From JBKJML01 sp046596415 (GTDB taxonomy: Bacteria; Actinomycetota; Thermoleophilia; Gaiellales; Gaiellaceae), in assembly GCA_046596415.1 (NCBI GenBank), contig JBKJML010000285.1, positions 1-9,978 of the forward strand: a stretch of DNA of 9,978 nt, written 5' to 3'. Positions 1 through 6,069 of this stretch are shown one piece after another. Position numbers and translations under genes: made by a program. Below the pieces are notes generated by a model that was not told the DNA's origin, did no database searches, and was given only the letters and a program-made list of their open reading frames with translations. Each line of letters opens with the position of its first letter. Position 1 is the stretch's first letter.

Positions 1-1
1 G

Positions 2-1138
2 GTCGGCAAGGACGGCGTCGTGAACGTCGAGGAGGGCCAGACGTTCGGGCTCGAGCTCGAGTTCACCGAGGGCATGCAGTTCGACAAGGGCTACCTCTCG
101 CCGTACATGATCACCGACGCCGAGCGCATGGAGGCCGTGCTCGACGACCCGTTCATTCTGGTCGCGAACCAGAAGGTCGGTGCCGTCAAGGACATCCTGC
201 CGGTGCTCGAGCAGGTCATCCAGGCCGGTCGGCCGCTGCTGATCGTGGCCGAGGACGTCGAGGGCGAGTCGCTCGCGACGATCGTGGTCAACAAGCTCCG
301 CGGCACCTTCACCGCCGTGGCCGTCAAGGCTCCGGGCTTCGGCGACCGCCGCAAGCGCATGCTCGAGGACATCGCGATCCTCACAGGCGCCGAGGTGATC
401 ACCGAGGAGATGGGCCTCAAGCTCGAGAACACGAAGATCGCCCAGCTGGGCCGGGCGCGCCGTGTGGTCGTCGACAAGGACTCGACGACGATCATCGACG
501 GTGCCGGCGACGCTGACGCGATCAAGGGCCGCATCAAGCAGCTCCGTGGTGAGATCGAGAACACCGACTCCGACTTCGACCGCGAGAAGCTGAACGAGCG
601 GCTGGCGAAGCTCGCCGGCGGCGTCGCAGTGATCAAGGTCGGCGCCGCGACCGAGACGGAGATGAAGGAGAAGAAGCACCGCGTCGAGGACGCTGTGCAG
701 GCCACCCGCGCCGCCCTCGAGGAGGGCATCGTGCCGGGCGGTGGTGTCGCGCTCCTGAACGCGACGGACGCGATCCGCACCAAGCTCCTGAAGTCGCTTG
801 ACGGCGACGAGAAGACGGGCGCGCAGATCATCCTGCGTGCGCTCGAGGAGCCGCTCCGCCAGCTCGCCTACAACGCGGGCCTCGAGGGCTCGGTCGTCGT
901 CAATCAGGTTCGCGCGGCCGAGACCGGCCAGGGCCTGAACGTCGACACCGGTGAGCTCGAGAACCTCGTCCAGGCGGGCATCATCGACCCGACGATGGTC
1001 ACGCGCTCGGCGCTCCAGAACGCCGCGTCGATCGCGAAGAACATTCTCATGACCGAGGCGATCGTCGCCGAGGCACCCGAGAAGGGTGGCGCCGGTGGCG
1101 GCATGCCCGGCATGGGCGACATGGGCGGGATGATGTAA
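2..1138 (+). CDS. groEL: 60 kDa chaperonin GroEL, 3' portion (5' end outside window)
   Basis: This is the ATP-driven chaperonin that folds cytosolic proteins inside a double-ring cage with GroES. The reading frame is open from base 2 and the protein joins mid-family with VGKDGVVNVEEG, about residue 167 of the usual ~540, so the N-terminal equatorial ATP-binding part lies off the window. Visible family landmarks are the apical-domain stretch EGMQFDKGYLSPYM, the conserved AVKAPGFGDRRK, the return to the equatorial domain with VEDAVQATRAALEEG followed by PGGG, and IIDPTMVTRSALQNAAS near the C-terminus. It ends in the typical Gly-Met-rich tail GMPGMGDMGGMM and a TAA stop. The GTG at base 20 is internal and is not the true start. 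No frameshift is seen. A hairpin-rich region follows. No groES is visible, so this may be a stand-alone copy or the second gene of a groESL operon. Confidence 0.97.
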   Translation, partial: VGKDGVVNVEEGQTFGLELEFTEGMQFDKGYLSPYMITDAERMEAVLDDPFILVANQKVGAVKDILPVLEQVIQAGRPLLIVAEDVEGESLATIVVNKLRGTFTAVAVKAPGFGDRRKRMLEDIAILTGAEVITEEMGLKLENTKIAQLGRARRVVVDKDSTTIIDGAGDADAIKGRIKQLRGEIENTDSDFDREKLNERLAKLAGGVAVIKVGAATETEMKEKKHRVEDAVQATRAALEEGIVPGGGVALLNATDAIRTKLLKSLDGDEKTGAQIILRALEEPLRQLAYNAGLEGSVVVNQVRAAETGQGLNVDTGELENLVQAGIIDPTMVTRSALQNAASIAKNILMTEAIVAEAPEKGGAGGGMPGMGDMGGMM

Positions 1139-1142
1139 CAAG

Positions 1143-1243
1143 CGCGGGGGAAACCATGTTTCCCCGCGAGCCCGCTTCTTTCTCTCGCCTGCGCGAGAGA
1201 GAGAGGTGGGTTGGGCTCCCAGCCGGGCAAAGCCCGGCTCCGC
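1143..1243 (-). repeat. Diverged inverted repeat, copy A (minus orientation)
   Basis: Read on the minus strand, this segment has the same order of parts as 1346-1438 read on the plus strand. The parts are a CCGGGCTT-GCCCGG hairpin with TGGGAG after it, a CACCTC block, a GGCGA block and a terminal GGGGAA...TTCCCC hairpin. The core 1216-1242 matches 1346-1371 at 25 of 27 aligned positions, with one substitution and one single-base gap. Hairpins inside copy A are 1143-1168 (11 pairs, one bulged G, loop CAT), 1181-1200 (8 pairs) and 1221-1239 (8 pairs, loop AAA). The copy begins 5 bases after the groEL stop. The function is unknown; the arrangement resembles REP/BIME-type elements in organisation only. 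Confidence 0.7.
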
Positions 1244-1278
1244 CCGAGACAGCGGGTTCCAGGACTCGCGTGAAGAAC

Positions 1279-1316
1279 CGAAGGGCCGGCAGCGTTGCCG
1301 GCCCTTCGTCTTTCGG
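1279..1316 (+). terminator. Central hairpin, probable intrinsic terminator after groEL
   Basis: A perfect 12-pair GC-rich stem is formed by 1279-1290 and 1297-1308 around the loop AGCGTT, followed by the moderately T-rich tract TCTTTC. It lies about 140 bases after the groEL stop, at the centre of the two inverted repeat copies (1143-1243 and 1346-1438). The stem is strong but the T tract is short, so termination efficiency is uncertain. It could instead be the apex of the composite repeat. Confidence 0.55.
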
Positions 1317-1345
1317 CCGTTGGTGCAAGGGGCGCGGTTTGCGGC

Positions 1346-1438
1346 CGGAGCCGGGCTTCGCCCGGTGGGAGGCCCGGATCGCACCTCTCGCGGCAACGGC
1401 GAAGGGGAGCCATGAGGGGAACCCTGAGTTCCCCTCAT
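1346..1438 (+). repeat. Diverged inverted repeat, copy B (plus orientation)
   Basis: This is the mirror partner of 1143-1243. It starts with the shared core 1346-1371, which contains a 6-pair hairpin at 1351-1365 with loop TTC. CACCTC and GGCGA blocks follow in the same order as in copy A. It ends with a perfect 11-pair hairpin, 1412-1422 with 1428-1438, of the same GGGGAA/TTCCCC type that ends copy A. The two copies and the central hairpin form a composite palindrome of about 296 bases. No coding potential is seen in it. Confidence 0.7.
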
Positions 1439-1470
1439 AAAAGAAGACCGCGGTGGGGGCCGCGGTCTTC
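1439..1470 (-). terminator. Hairpin with T-run on the minus strand
   Basis: A perfect 11-pair stem, 1443-1453 with 1460-1470, has loop TGGGGG. The plus strand carries AAAA just before the stem and no T tract after it, so the stem-plus-TTTT signature of an intrinsic terminator exists only for minus-strand transcripts. No minus-strand gene lies upstream before the convergent gene that ends at 2564. It may stop antisense transcription toward groEL. Confidence 0.5.
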
Positions 1471-1569
1471 GAGCTGGATCTGGGAGAGGGTGGTTGCCCA
1501 GATATCGGCGTCGTTGTCGCTCGGGACATCGCTCGATCGAGTGATTCGCTGCGCTGGTAGAAAGCCCGG
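1471..1569. other. Leader region of the EamA gene, with a near-palindrome
   Basis: This is the last 99 bases of the 431-base gap between groEL and the EamA gene. It contains a 7-pair inverted repeat (ATCTGGG at 1478-1484, CCCAGAT at 1497-1503). It also contains a near-palindrome at 1529-1544 centred on CTCGATCGAG, which could be an operator. No convincing -10 box or Shine-Dalgarno sequence is seen before the ATG at 1570; the promoter must lie here or upstream, but I cannot place it. Confidence 0.35.
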
Positions 1570-2436
1570 ATGAACCGCGCGCCGCTTTTGCTGGTTCTCG
1601 CGGCGGCAGCCCTCTTCGGGACGACGGGCACCGCACAGGCGCTCGGGCCCGACGCGTCGCCGGCAACGGTCGGTGCCGCCCGGGTCGCGATCGGCGGCGC
1701 GCTGCTGCTGCTCTACGCAGTCGTTCGCGGCGAGCTCCGCACGCAGCCGTGGGACTTTCGGCTGATCGCCGGCTCGGGGCTCGCGGTCGGGATCTACCAA
1801 GTGAGCTTCTTCTCGTCGGTCTCGCGCACCGGCGTTGCGATCGGGACGATCGTCGCGCTCGGCAGCGCTCCCGCCCTGACCGGTCTGCTCGGCCGGATCG
1901 TCCTGGGCGAGCGGCCCGGGCGCCGTTGGGCGCTCGCGACGATGCTCGCCACAGCCGGCAGCGCCCTGCTCGTCGCGGGCGGTGGCTCGATCGGCGTCGA
2001 CCCGCTCGGCGTCGTGCTCGCGCTCGTCGCCGGGCTCGGGTACGCCGTCTACACGCTGATCGGCAAGTCGCAGCTCGACGCTGGCCATCCGCCGACCGCG
2101 GTGATGGCGACCGCCTTCTCGACCGGGGCGCTCGTGCTCGCGCCGGTGCTCCTGCTCGGCGACACCGGCTGGCTCGCGAAGCCGAGCGGGCTCGCGCTCG
2201 CCGCCTACCTCGGTGTCTTCACCTCTGCGCTCGCCTACGTGTTCTTCGCGCGGGGCCTCCAGGCGCTGCCGTCGGCCACCGTCGTCACGTTGACACTCGC
2301 GGAGCCGCTCACGGCGACGGCGCTCGGGGTCGTCGTGCTCGGCGAGCGGCCGTCGCTCCTTGCTTTCGGAGGCGCTGCACTCGTCCTCTCGGGGCTGCTG
2401 ACGCTCGCGCGGCCACGCCTCGGGCCGCCGTCCTAG
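1570..2436 (+). CDS. EamA/DMT-superfamily transporter (10 TM exporter)
   Basis: A 288-residue inner-membrane protein of the drug/metabolite transporter superfamily. Almost the whole chain is hydrophobic, consistent with ten membrane helices arranged as two EamA repeats. The duplication is visible: the end of repeat 1 (residues about 92-120, with ALGSAPALTGLLG and VLGERPGRRW) mirrors the end of repeat 2 (about 236-263, with TLAEPLTATALG and VVLGERPS). Family members export amino acids, metabolites or drugs, but the substrate cannot be read from sequence. The ATG at 1570 is the first in frame and fits the family N-terminus; no clear ribosome binding site precedes it. The gene is monocistronic, between the groEL hairpin region and a large hairpin at 2454-2505, and convergent with the gene that ends at 2564. 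Length is normal. Confidence 0.9.
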   Translation: MNRAPLLLVLAAAALFGTTGTAQALGPDASPATVGAARVAIGGALLLLYAVVRGELRTQPWDFRLIAGSGLAVGIYQVSFFSSVSRTGVAIGTIVALGSAPALTGLLGRIVLGERPGRRWALATMLATAGSALLVAGGGSIGVDPLGVVLALVAGLGYAVYTLIGKSQLDAGHPPTAVMATAFSTGALVLAPVLLLGDTGWLAKPSGLALAAYLGVFTSALAYVFFARGLQALPSATVVTLTLAEPLTATALGVVVLGERPSLLAFGGAALVLSGLLTLARPRLGPPS

Positions 2437-2453
2437 GCGGCGCAGGAAGGGGT

Positions 2454-2505
2454 GCTACGGGGCCTGGCGAGGGGAGGAGGAGAGGGAGTCGCCAGGCCCC
2501 GTAGC
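2454..2505 (+). terminator. 17-pair hairpin with purine-only loop after the EamA gene
   Basis: A perfect 17-pair stem is formed by 2454-2470 and 2489-2505. It encloses an 18-base loop made only of G and A, with G-runs of 4, 2, 2 and 3. It starts 17 bases after the EamA stop codon. There is no proper T tract behind it (GTTCACC), so it may act as a transcript-end stabiliser or a weak or factor-assisted terminator. It could serve both convergent genes. Confidence 0.6.
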
Positions 2506-2506
2506 G

Positions 2507-2553
2507 TTCACCGGGCGAGCCGAGCCGGTAGGGCGTCGCGCGTCGCCGGTGAA
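2507..2553 (-). terminator. Inverted repeat after the COG4705-type gene
   Basis: TTCACCGG at 2507-2514 pairs perfectly with CCGGTGAA at 2546-2553. A further CGA/TCG pairing past one bulged G gives 11 pairs. It begins 10 bases after the minus-strand stop at 2564. The loop is long and no U-run follows, so its role as the 3' end of the minus-strand operon is plausible but unproven. Confidence 0.4.
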
Positions 2554-2563
2554 GGTGAGGTGA

Positions 2564-3397
2564 TCACGTCGCGCTCGAAGTACCGAGAGCGGGGTTGCCG
2601 GACGCGATCTGGACGGGTGTCTCGTCAACCCGTGTTCGGGTCAGGTATGCGACGAGACCGAGGATCGCCACGAGGAAGAGGACGCTCGTCGCGACGGTGC
2701 CGAAGCCGAGGCCACCACCGGTGGCCGGCTGCGACAGATAGTCGCCGATCGAGGCGCCGAGCGGCCGGGTCAGCACGTACGCGATCCAGAAAGAGAGAAC
2801 CGCGTTCAGCCGGAAACGAAGGTGGGCAGCTGTCACGACGGCAATCAGGGCGCCGAAGATGACCGCCGACAGCCAGTAGCCGAGAGCAAGGCGCTCGGCA
2901 GCCAGGTCGCCGGCGGCGGTGCCGAGGCAGAACGTGAACAGAACGGCGAGCCAGTAGAAGGCCTCCCGTCGTGTCGTATAGACGGTATGGATCGAGAGCG
3001 TCCTCTCGACGGCGAACCAGGCGGCGAACGTCGCCGCGAGCGCAATCGTGAAGACAATCGTCGTCGTCTCGAGTGCGACGCCGAGGTTGTCGACCAGGTT
3101 GTCGGTGATCAGCGTGCCCACAATGCTGATCAGGACGACCGTGAGCCAGTAGGTGCCCGGCGCGTACTGGCTCGATCGGAACTGGAAGACGAGCGTGACG
3201 GCGAGCAACGCGCCCATCACATAACTCGTCCCGGTCAGTCCGAGCCCGAGGTGGGTATTGAGGAAGTCGGCGGCGGTCTCGCCGACGGTGGTGCACAGGA
3301 TCTTGATCACCCAGAAGTAGAGAGTGACTTCCGGAACCTTGTTGAGCAGCGCTCGGGTGAGCGAGGGGCCAGACCCCCCCTTGGCGATCGTCGTCAT
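2564..3397 (-). CDS. COG4705-type integral membrane protein with internal duplication
   Basis: A 277-residue polytopic membrane protein recognised by the opening KVPEVTLYFWVIKIL and GETAAD motif of the uncharacterised COG4705 family. I see about eight hydrophobic segments in two tandem halves offset by 120 residues. GETAAD (D44) and LITDNL (D99) in half 1 correspond to GTAAGD (D164) and SIGDYL (D219) in half 2, with the same 55-residue spacing. Paired membrane acids suggest ion or cation handling, but no function is established. The ATG at 3397 is chosen because the family N-terminus starts shortly before KVPEV; an in-frame extension to 3448 would run through the operator. It is the last gene of the minus-strand cluster, 47 bases after the kinase stop, and has its own copy of the TTCAGG direct repeat, so it may be read both from the operon and from a local promoter. 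There is no Shine-Dalgarno sequence. Confidence 0.85.
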   Translation of the reverse strand: MTTIAKGGSGPSLTRALLNKVPEVTLYFWVIKILCTTVGETAADFLNTHLGLGLTGTSYVMGALLAVTLVFQFRSSQYAPGTYWLTVVLISIVGTLITDNLVDNLGVALETTTIVFTIALAATFAAWFAVERTLSIHTVYTTRREAFYWLAVLFTFCLGTAAGDLAAERLALGYWLSAVIFGALIAVVTAAHLRFRLNAVLSFWIAYVLTRPLGASIGDYLSQPATGGGLGFGTVATSVLFLVAILGLVAYLTRTRVDETPVQIASGNPALGTSSAT

Positions 3398-3416
3398 GGC
3401 GGCCAGCTTGCCGACC

Positions 3417-3440
3417 GCAACCTGACCGCAGCCTGAACGT
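3417..3440 (-). promoter_or_regulatory. Direct-repeat operator upstream of the COG4705-type gene
   Basis: On the minus strand, GTTCAGGCTGC is followed directly by GGTCAGGTTGC, so the TCAGG cores lie 11 bases apart (plus-strand CCTGA at 3421 and 3432). The downstream repeat starts 24 bases from the ATG at 3397. The same structure, spacing and distance occur at 8763-8787. Eleven-base direct repeats are the normal binding form for OmpR/PhoB-type dimers; assignment to the regulator encoded at 4779-5447 is inference. No clear -10 box is seen between it and the ATG. Confidence 0.65.
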
Positions 3441-3444
3441 CGCC

Positions 3445-4782
3445 TCAACCAGCGAGCGGTAGCGTGACCGTGAAGCGACCGCCCGTCGTGCTGGCGGCGG
3501 CGGCGATCTCGCCTCCTGCGCTTCGCGCCAGGCGGCTCGCGAGCGCGAGGCCGAGCCCGGCTCCGTGCTCCGAGGCGAGCGCCGCCGATCCACGCCGTCC
3601 AGGCTCGAAGATCAGCGCCAACTCGTCGTCGCGCACACCCGAGCCGTCGTCGCTGACGGTCACGGAGGCAACCTTGCCGATTCGTTCGAGAGCGAGCTCG
3701 ACTCGCTCGTTGCCGTACCGCACGGCGTTGTCCGCGAGCGGCTGGAGCAGCCGCTGGAGCAGCTCGGTGTCGACAGCCACCCGCACCGGCTCGTCGGGGA
3801 GCGTTACGCGTACCTCGAGCCCGGGGGCGATCGCGCGCAACTGCCGTGCGATCGCCTCGACGGCTTCGCGCGCGTCGCTCGTCTCCATCGCGAGGCCCGC
3901 TTCGTGTCGTGCTGCCGCGACGAGCGCCTCGACGGTTCGGGCCATGTGCTCGGCGTTCTGGAGGATCGCTGCGAGCGCTGACCGGTACTCGTCCGGCGCG
4001 CGGTCGCGTCGGAGCGTCAGCTCGGCCTCCGCGCTGATCCTGGCGAGAGGGGTGCGGAGCTCGTGCGAGAGCTCAGCGGTGAAGCGCTGCTCGTGGCGAA
4101 GCGTCGCCGCGATCCGCTCGAGCAGGCTGTCGAGCGTGGCTGCGAGCCGGGTCAGCTCGTCGTAGGGCTCACCGAGGTCGAAGCGCCGGTCGAGCTCGTG
4201 CTCGCTCCAACTGGCGGCGTTCTCCGTCATCCGGGAGACCGGCAGGAGCGCCCGGCCGAGCATCCAGTGCGACAGGACGGTGACCGCGCCGAGGATGAGG
4301 ACGACGAGGAGGAGCGCACCGAGCAGCGCGGTGCCACTCGTCTCGCGGTACGGGGCGAGGGAGACTGCGGCCACGACCGTTCCGTAGCGAACACCGTTCT
4401 GGACGACGGGAAGCGCGTACAGCCGGGCTTCCTCGCCGACGTCCAGCGAGCGCTCCGGGCCGTGGGCTAGCCCGCGCGCAGCCCGGTCGACATCGGCCCG
4501 GACGCGAGGCGCTTCGAGCGTCCGAGTTCCGGAGAAGACCCACACCTGGCTGGCCGCGGCGAGCTTGTCGGGCTCCTGCAGGGCGACGAGCATGCCGCCA
4601 CGGACCGTCAGCGACGAGAGCTCCTCCTGGGCCTCGGCTTTGGCGAGCGCGGTCGCGCTCGCCGACAGCCGCTGATTCAGCAGGATCGAGAACGTCACCA
4701 GCGCGACGGCCAGCGCAACCGAGACCGCCCCCACGATCGCGAGCAACAGGCGCGACCGGACTCCGAGCCGCGGCATCGTCAT
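3445..4782 (-). CDS. Sensor histidine kinase, HAMP type
   Basis: A 445-residue membrane sensor kinase, partner of the response regulator just upstream. Order of parts: short cytoplasmic N-terminus; TM1 about 11-34; extracytoplasmic sensor of roughly 115 residues with no family I recognise; TM2 about 152-172; HAMP about 173-225; dimerisation/phosphoacceptor domain with ELSHELRTPLARI (His240); HATPase_c domain with N box LADNAVRYG (Asn352), G1 box DDGSG (378-382), F box IFEPGRRG and G2 box GAGLGLA. All catalytic motifs are intact. The ATG at 4782 overlaps the regulator stop as ATGA, with no Shine-Dalgarno sequence, implying translational coupling. An open frame up to 5019 is only the shadow of the regulator gene. 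The H box and the OmpR-type partner place it in the EnvZ/PmrB/QseC-like group. The stimulus is unknown, but the linked exporter suggests an envelope-active compound. Confidence 0.93.
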   Translation of the reverse strand: MTMPRLGVRSRLLLAIVGAVSVALAVALVTFSILLNQRLSASATALAKAEAQEELSSLTVRGGMLVALQEPDKLAAASQVWVFSGTRTLEAPRVRADVDRAARGLAHGPERSLDVGEEARLYALPVVQNGVRYGTVVAAVSLAPYRETSGTALLGALLLVVLILGAVTVLSHWMLGRALLPVSRMTENAASWSEHELDRRFDLGEPYDELTRLAATLDSLLERIAATLRHEQRFTAELSHELRTPLARISAEAELTLRRDRAPDEYRSALAAILQNAEHMARTVEALVAAARHEAGLAMETSDAREAVEAIARQLRAIAPGLEVRVTLPDEPVRVAVDTELLQRLLQPLADNAVRYGNERVELALERIGKVASVTVSDDGSGVRDDELALIFEPGRRGSAALASEHGAGLGLALASRLARSAGGEIAAAASTTGGRFTVTLPLAG

Positions 4783-5447
4783 CGCAACGAGTAGCCGACG
4801 CCGTGCACGGTCCCGATCTCCGGTGCACCCGGGAGCGTCGCGAGCTTCCGCCGCAAGCGTGCGATGTAGACGTCGAGGGTGTTGTCGTGGACGATCGCAC
4901 CGTGCGGCCACGCCGCCTCGACGAGTTGGCGGCGGCGCACCGCGTCGCCCGGCTTTGCGGCGAGGCGGGCGACGAGCCGGAACTCGGTCGGCGTCAGCTC
5001 GGCGGTCGAGCCGCCACACGAGGCTGCGTGCGTGCCGGGGTCGAGCCGCAGTCCGCCCACCTCGAGCGCCAGGTCACCGCCTCCGCGCTTGATCAGCGCA
5101 TGGAGGCGCGCGACGAGCTCCTCGAACGCGAACGGCTTGGTCAGGTAGTCGTCCCCTCCGGCGGCGAAGCCGGCGAGTCGGTCGGTCAGAGCATCGCGGG
5201 CGGTGAGGAAGATCACCGGCACGGCCGACCCATGCGCACGCAACGCCTGGACGACGTCGCGGCCGTCGGCGTCTGGAAGGCCGACGTCGACGACGAGCAC
5301 ATCGGGCTGCCTGCCGGGGAGCAGCGCGAGTAGTTCTGCGCCGCTCCCAGCTGCTGTCACCTGGAATCCCTCCTCGCGCAGGCCGCGCAGCAGCAACGAC
5401 CTGAGCTCGACGTCGTCCTCGAGGACGATCACCTGGGGATCGATCAT
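4779..5447 (-). CDS. OmpR/PhoB-family response regulator
   Basis: A 222-residue DNA-binding regulator phosphorylated by the kinase encoded next to it. The receiver domain (1-120) has the acidic pocket E10-D11-D12, phosphoacceptor Asp54 in VVDVGLPD, Thr82 in FLTARD and Lys104 in YLTKPF. The C-terminal winged helix (about 126-222) has LTPTEFRLVARL, the recognition-helix region DNTLDVYIARLRRKL and the closing wing TVHGVGYSLR. It lies 46 bases after the lipoprotein stop and overlaps the kinase start by 4 bases, so it is likely part of the ABC-transporter operon. I prefer the ATG at 5447, which gives the usual short lead into the first receiver strand. A GTG at 5474 would add nine residues and has a weak GCAGG upstream, so it remains possible. 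Likely targets are the 11-base direct repeats at 3417-3440 and 8763-8787 (inference). Confidence 0.94.
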   Translation of the reverse strand: MIDPQVIVLEDDVELRSLLLRGLREEGFQVTAAGSGAELLALLPGRQPDVLVVDVGLPDADGRDVVQALRAHGSAVPVIFLTARDALTDRLAGFAAGGDDYLTKPFAFEELVARLHALIKRGGGDLALEVGGLRLDPGTHAASCGGSTAELTPTEFRLVARLAAKPGDAVRRRQLVEAAWPHGAIVHDNTLDVYIARLRRKLATLPGAPEIGTVHGVGYSLR

Positions 5448-5493
5448 GTCGGCAGTATCGCGCTCCGTCAGCACCGGCTCGGCCTGCCCATCC

Positions 5494-6069
5494 CTATTCG
5501 ACGCCTGCTTCCGCCCCGCCGGCGTCCTTCTTGATCGTGAACGTTGCCGGCTTCGCAGCGGGGGAGCTCGCCACCACAGCGAGGACGAGCGCGTTCTTGT
5601 CGGTGTAGTAGAGGCCGTAGGTGTTGACCGGGTAGTGACCGGTTCCCTTGGTGCCGTCGAAGTGCACGACCCGCGTGGCTCCGGGCGCGATCGTTACGCC
5701 GTCGAGCTTCGTGTAGTACCCCTCCGACACTCTCTTGGCCGGGTCGCTGACCTTGTAGTAGACGGCGATCTGGCCCAAAGGCTTCGCACTCGTGTTCCGA
5801 AGCGTCACCTCGAGATGGTCTGCGGCGGCCTTGCCCGAATCGGGCGAGACGTTGTTCTCGACCAGAGCCTTCGTGATCGCGAGGCCGGGTGCCTTCGACG
5901 TGTTGGCGATCGGATTCGTGGCGACTGGAAGCACCCGTGCCGTACCCGTGGTCGGCGTCGTGGCCGGCGACGTCGTCCGTGGCGAGGACGAGGAGCTGGA
6001 GCCTCCGCAGCCGGCGAGCAGCGCGGCGAGCGTCAGCCCGACCGCGCCGATGGAAACTGCCTTCTTCAT
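5494..6069 (-). CDS. Secreted lipoprotein with Thr/Ser-rich linker and Ig-like domain
   Basis: A 191-residue predicted lipoprotein. Residues 1-20 form a lipoprotein signal peptide (KK, hydrophobic core, LLAG) with the lipidated Cys at 21. A low-complexity Ser/Thr/Pro linker (about 22-60) follows, typical of surface-anchored proteins. The folded part (about 62-181) is beta-rich, with DHLEVTLRNTSAKPLGQIAVYYKV and a later APGATRVVHFD turn. This resembles the extracytoplasmic Ig-like folds of the DUF4352/FxLYD type, but I cannot fix the family. The ATG at 6069 shares its G-side overlap with the permease stop (TGATG) and has a good Shine-Dalgarno AAGGAGA; an upstream in-frame ATG at 6114 would put extra residues before the signal peptide and is rejected. 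Position between permease and regulator genes suggests a substrate-capture, sensing or accessory role for the exporter; that is inference. Confidence 0.85.
   Translation of the reverse strand: MKKAVSIGAVGLTLAALLAGCGGSSSSSSPRTTSPATTPTTGTARVLPVATNPIANTSKAPGLAITKALVENNVSPDSGKAAADHLEVTLRNTSAKPLGQIAVYYKVSDPAKRVSEGYYTKLDGVTIAPGATRVVHFDGTKGTGHYPVNTYGLYYTDKNALVLAVVASSPAAKPATFTIKKDAGGAEAGVE

Noticed and set aside
91..831. Minus-strand open frame opposite groEL
   Set aside because: Ser/Arg-rich shadow; the plus strand encodes unmistakable GroEL.
1143..1470. CRISPR array or tandem repeat array
   Set aside because: The repeated units are inverted, diverged and only two in number; there are no regular spacers.
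1435..2088. Long minus-strand open frame opposite the EamA gene
   Set aside because: It is Arg/Asp/Glu-rich with low complexity, as expected from the antisense of a GC-rich gene. The plus strand has a clear EamA protein with family motifs.
4783..5019. N-terminal extension of the histidine kinase
   Set aside because: This part of the frame overlaps the response regulator and is Arg-rich; the ATG at 4782 with the ATGA overlap gives a normal kinase N-terminus.
5448..5493. A third TTCAGG direct repeat before the response regulator
   Set aside because: No such repeat is found here; the regulator gene appears to be read from the ABC operon promoter.
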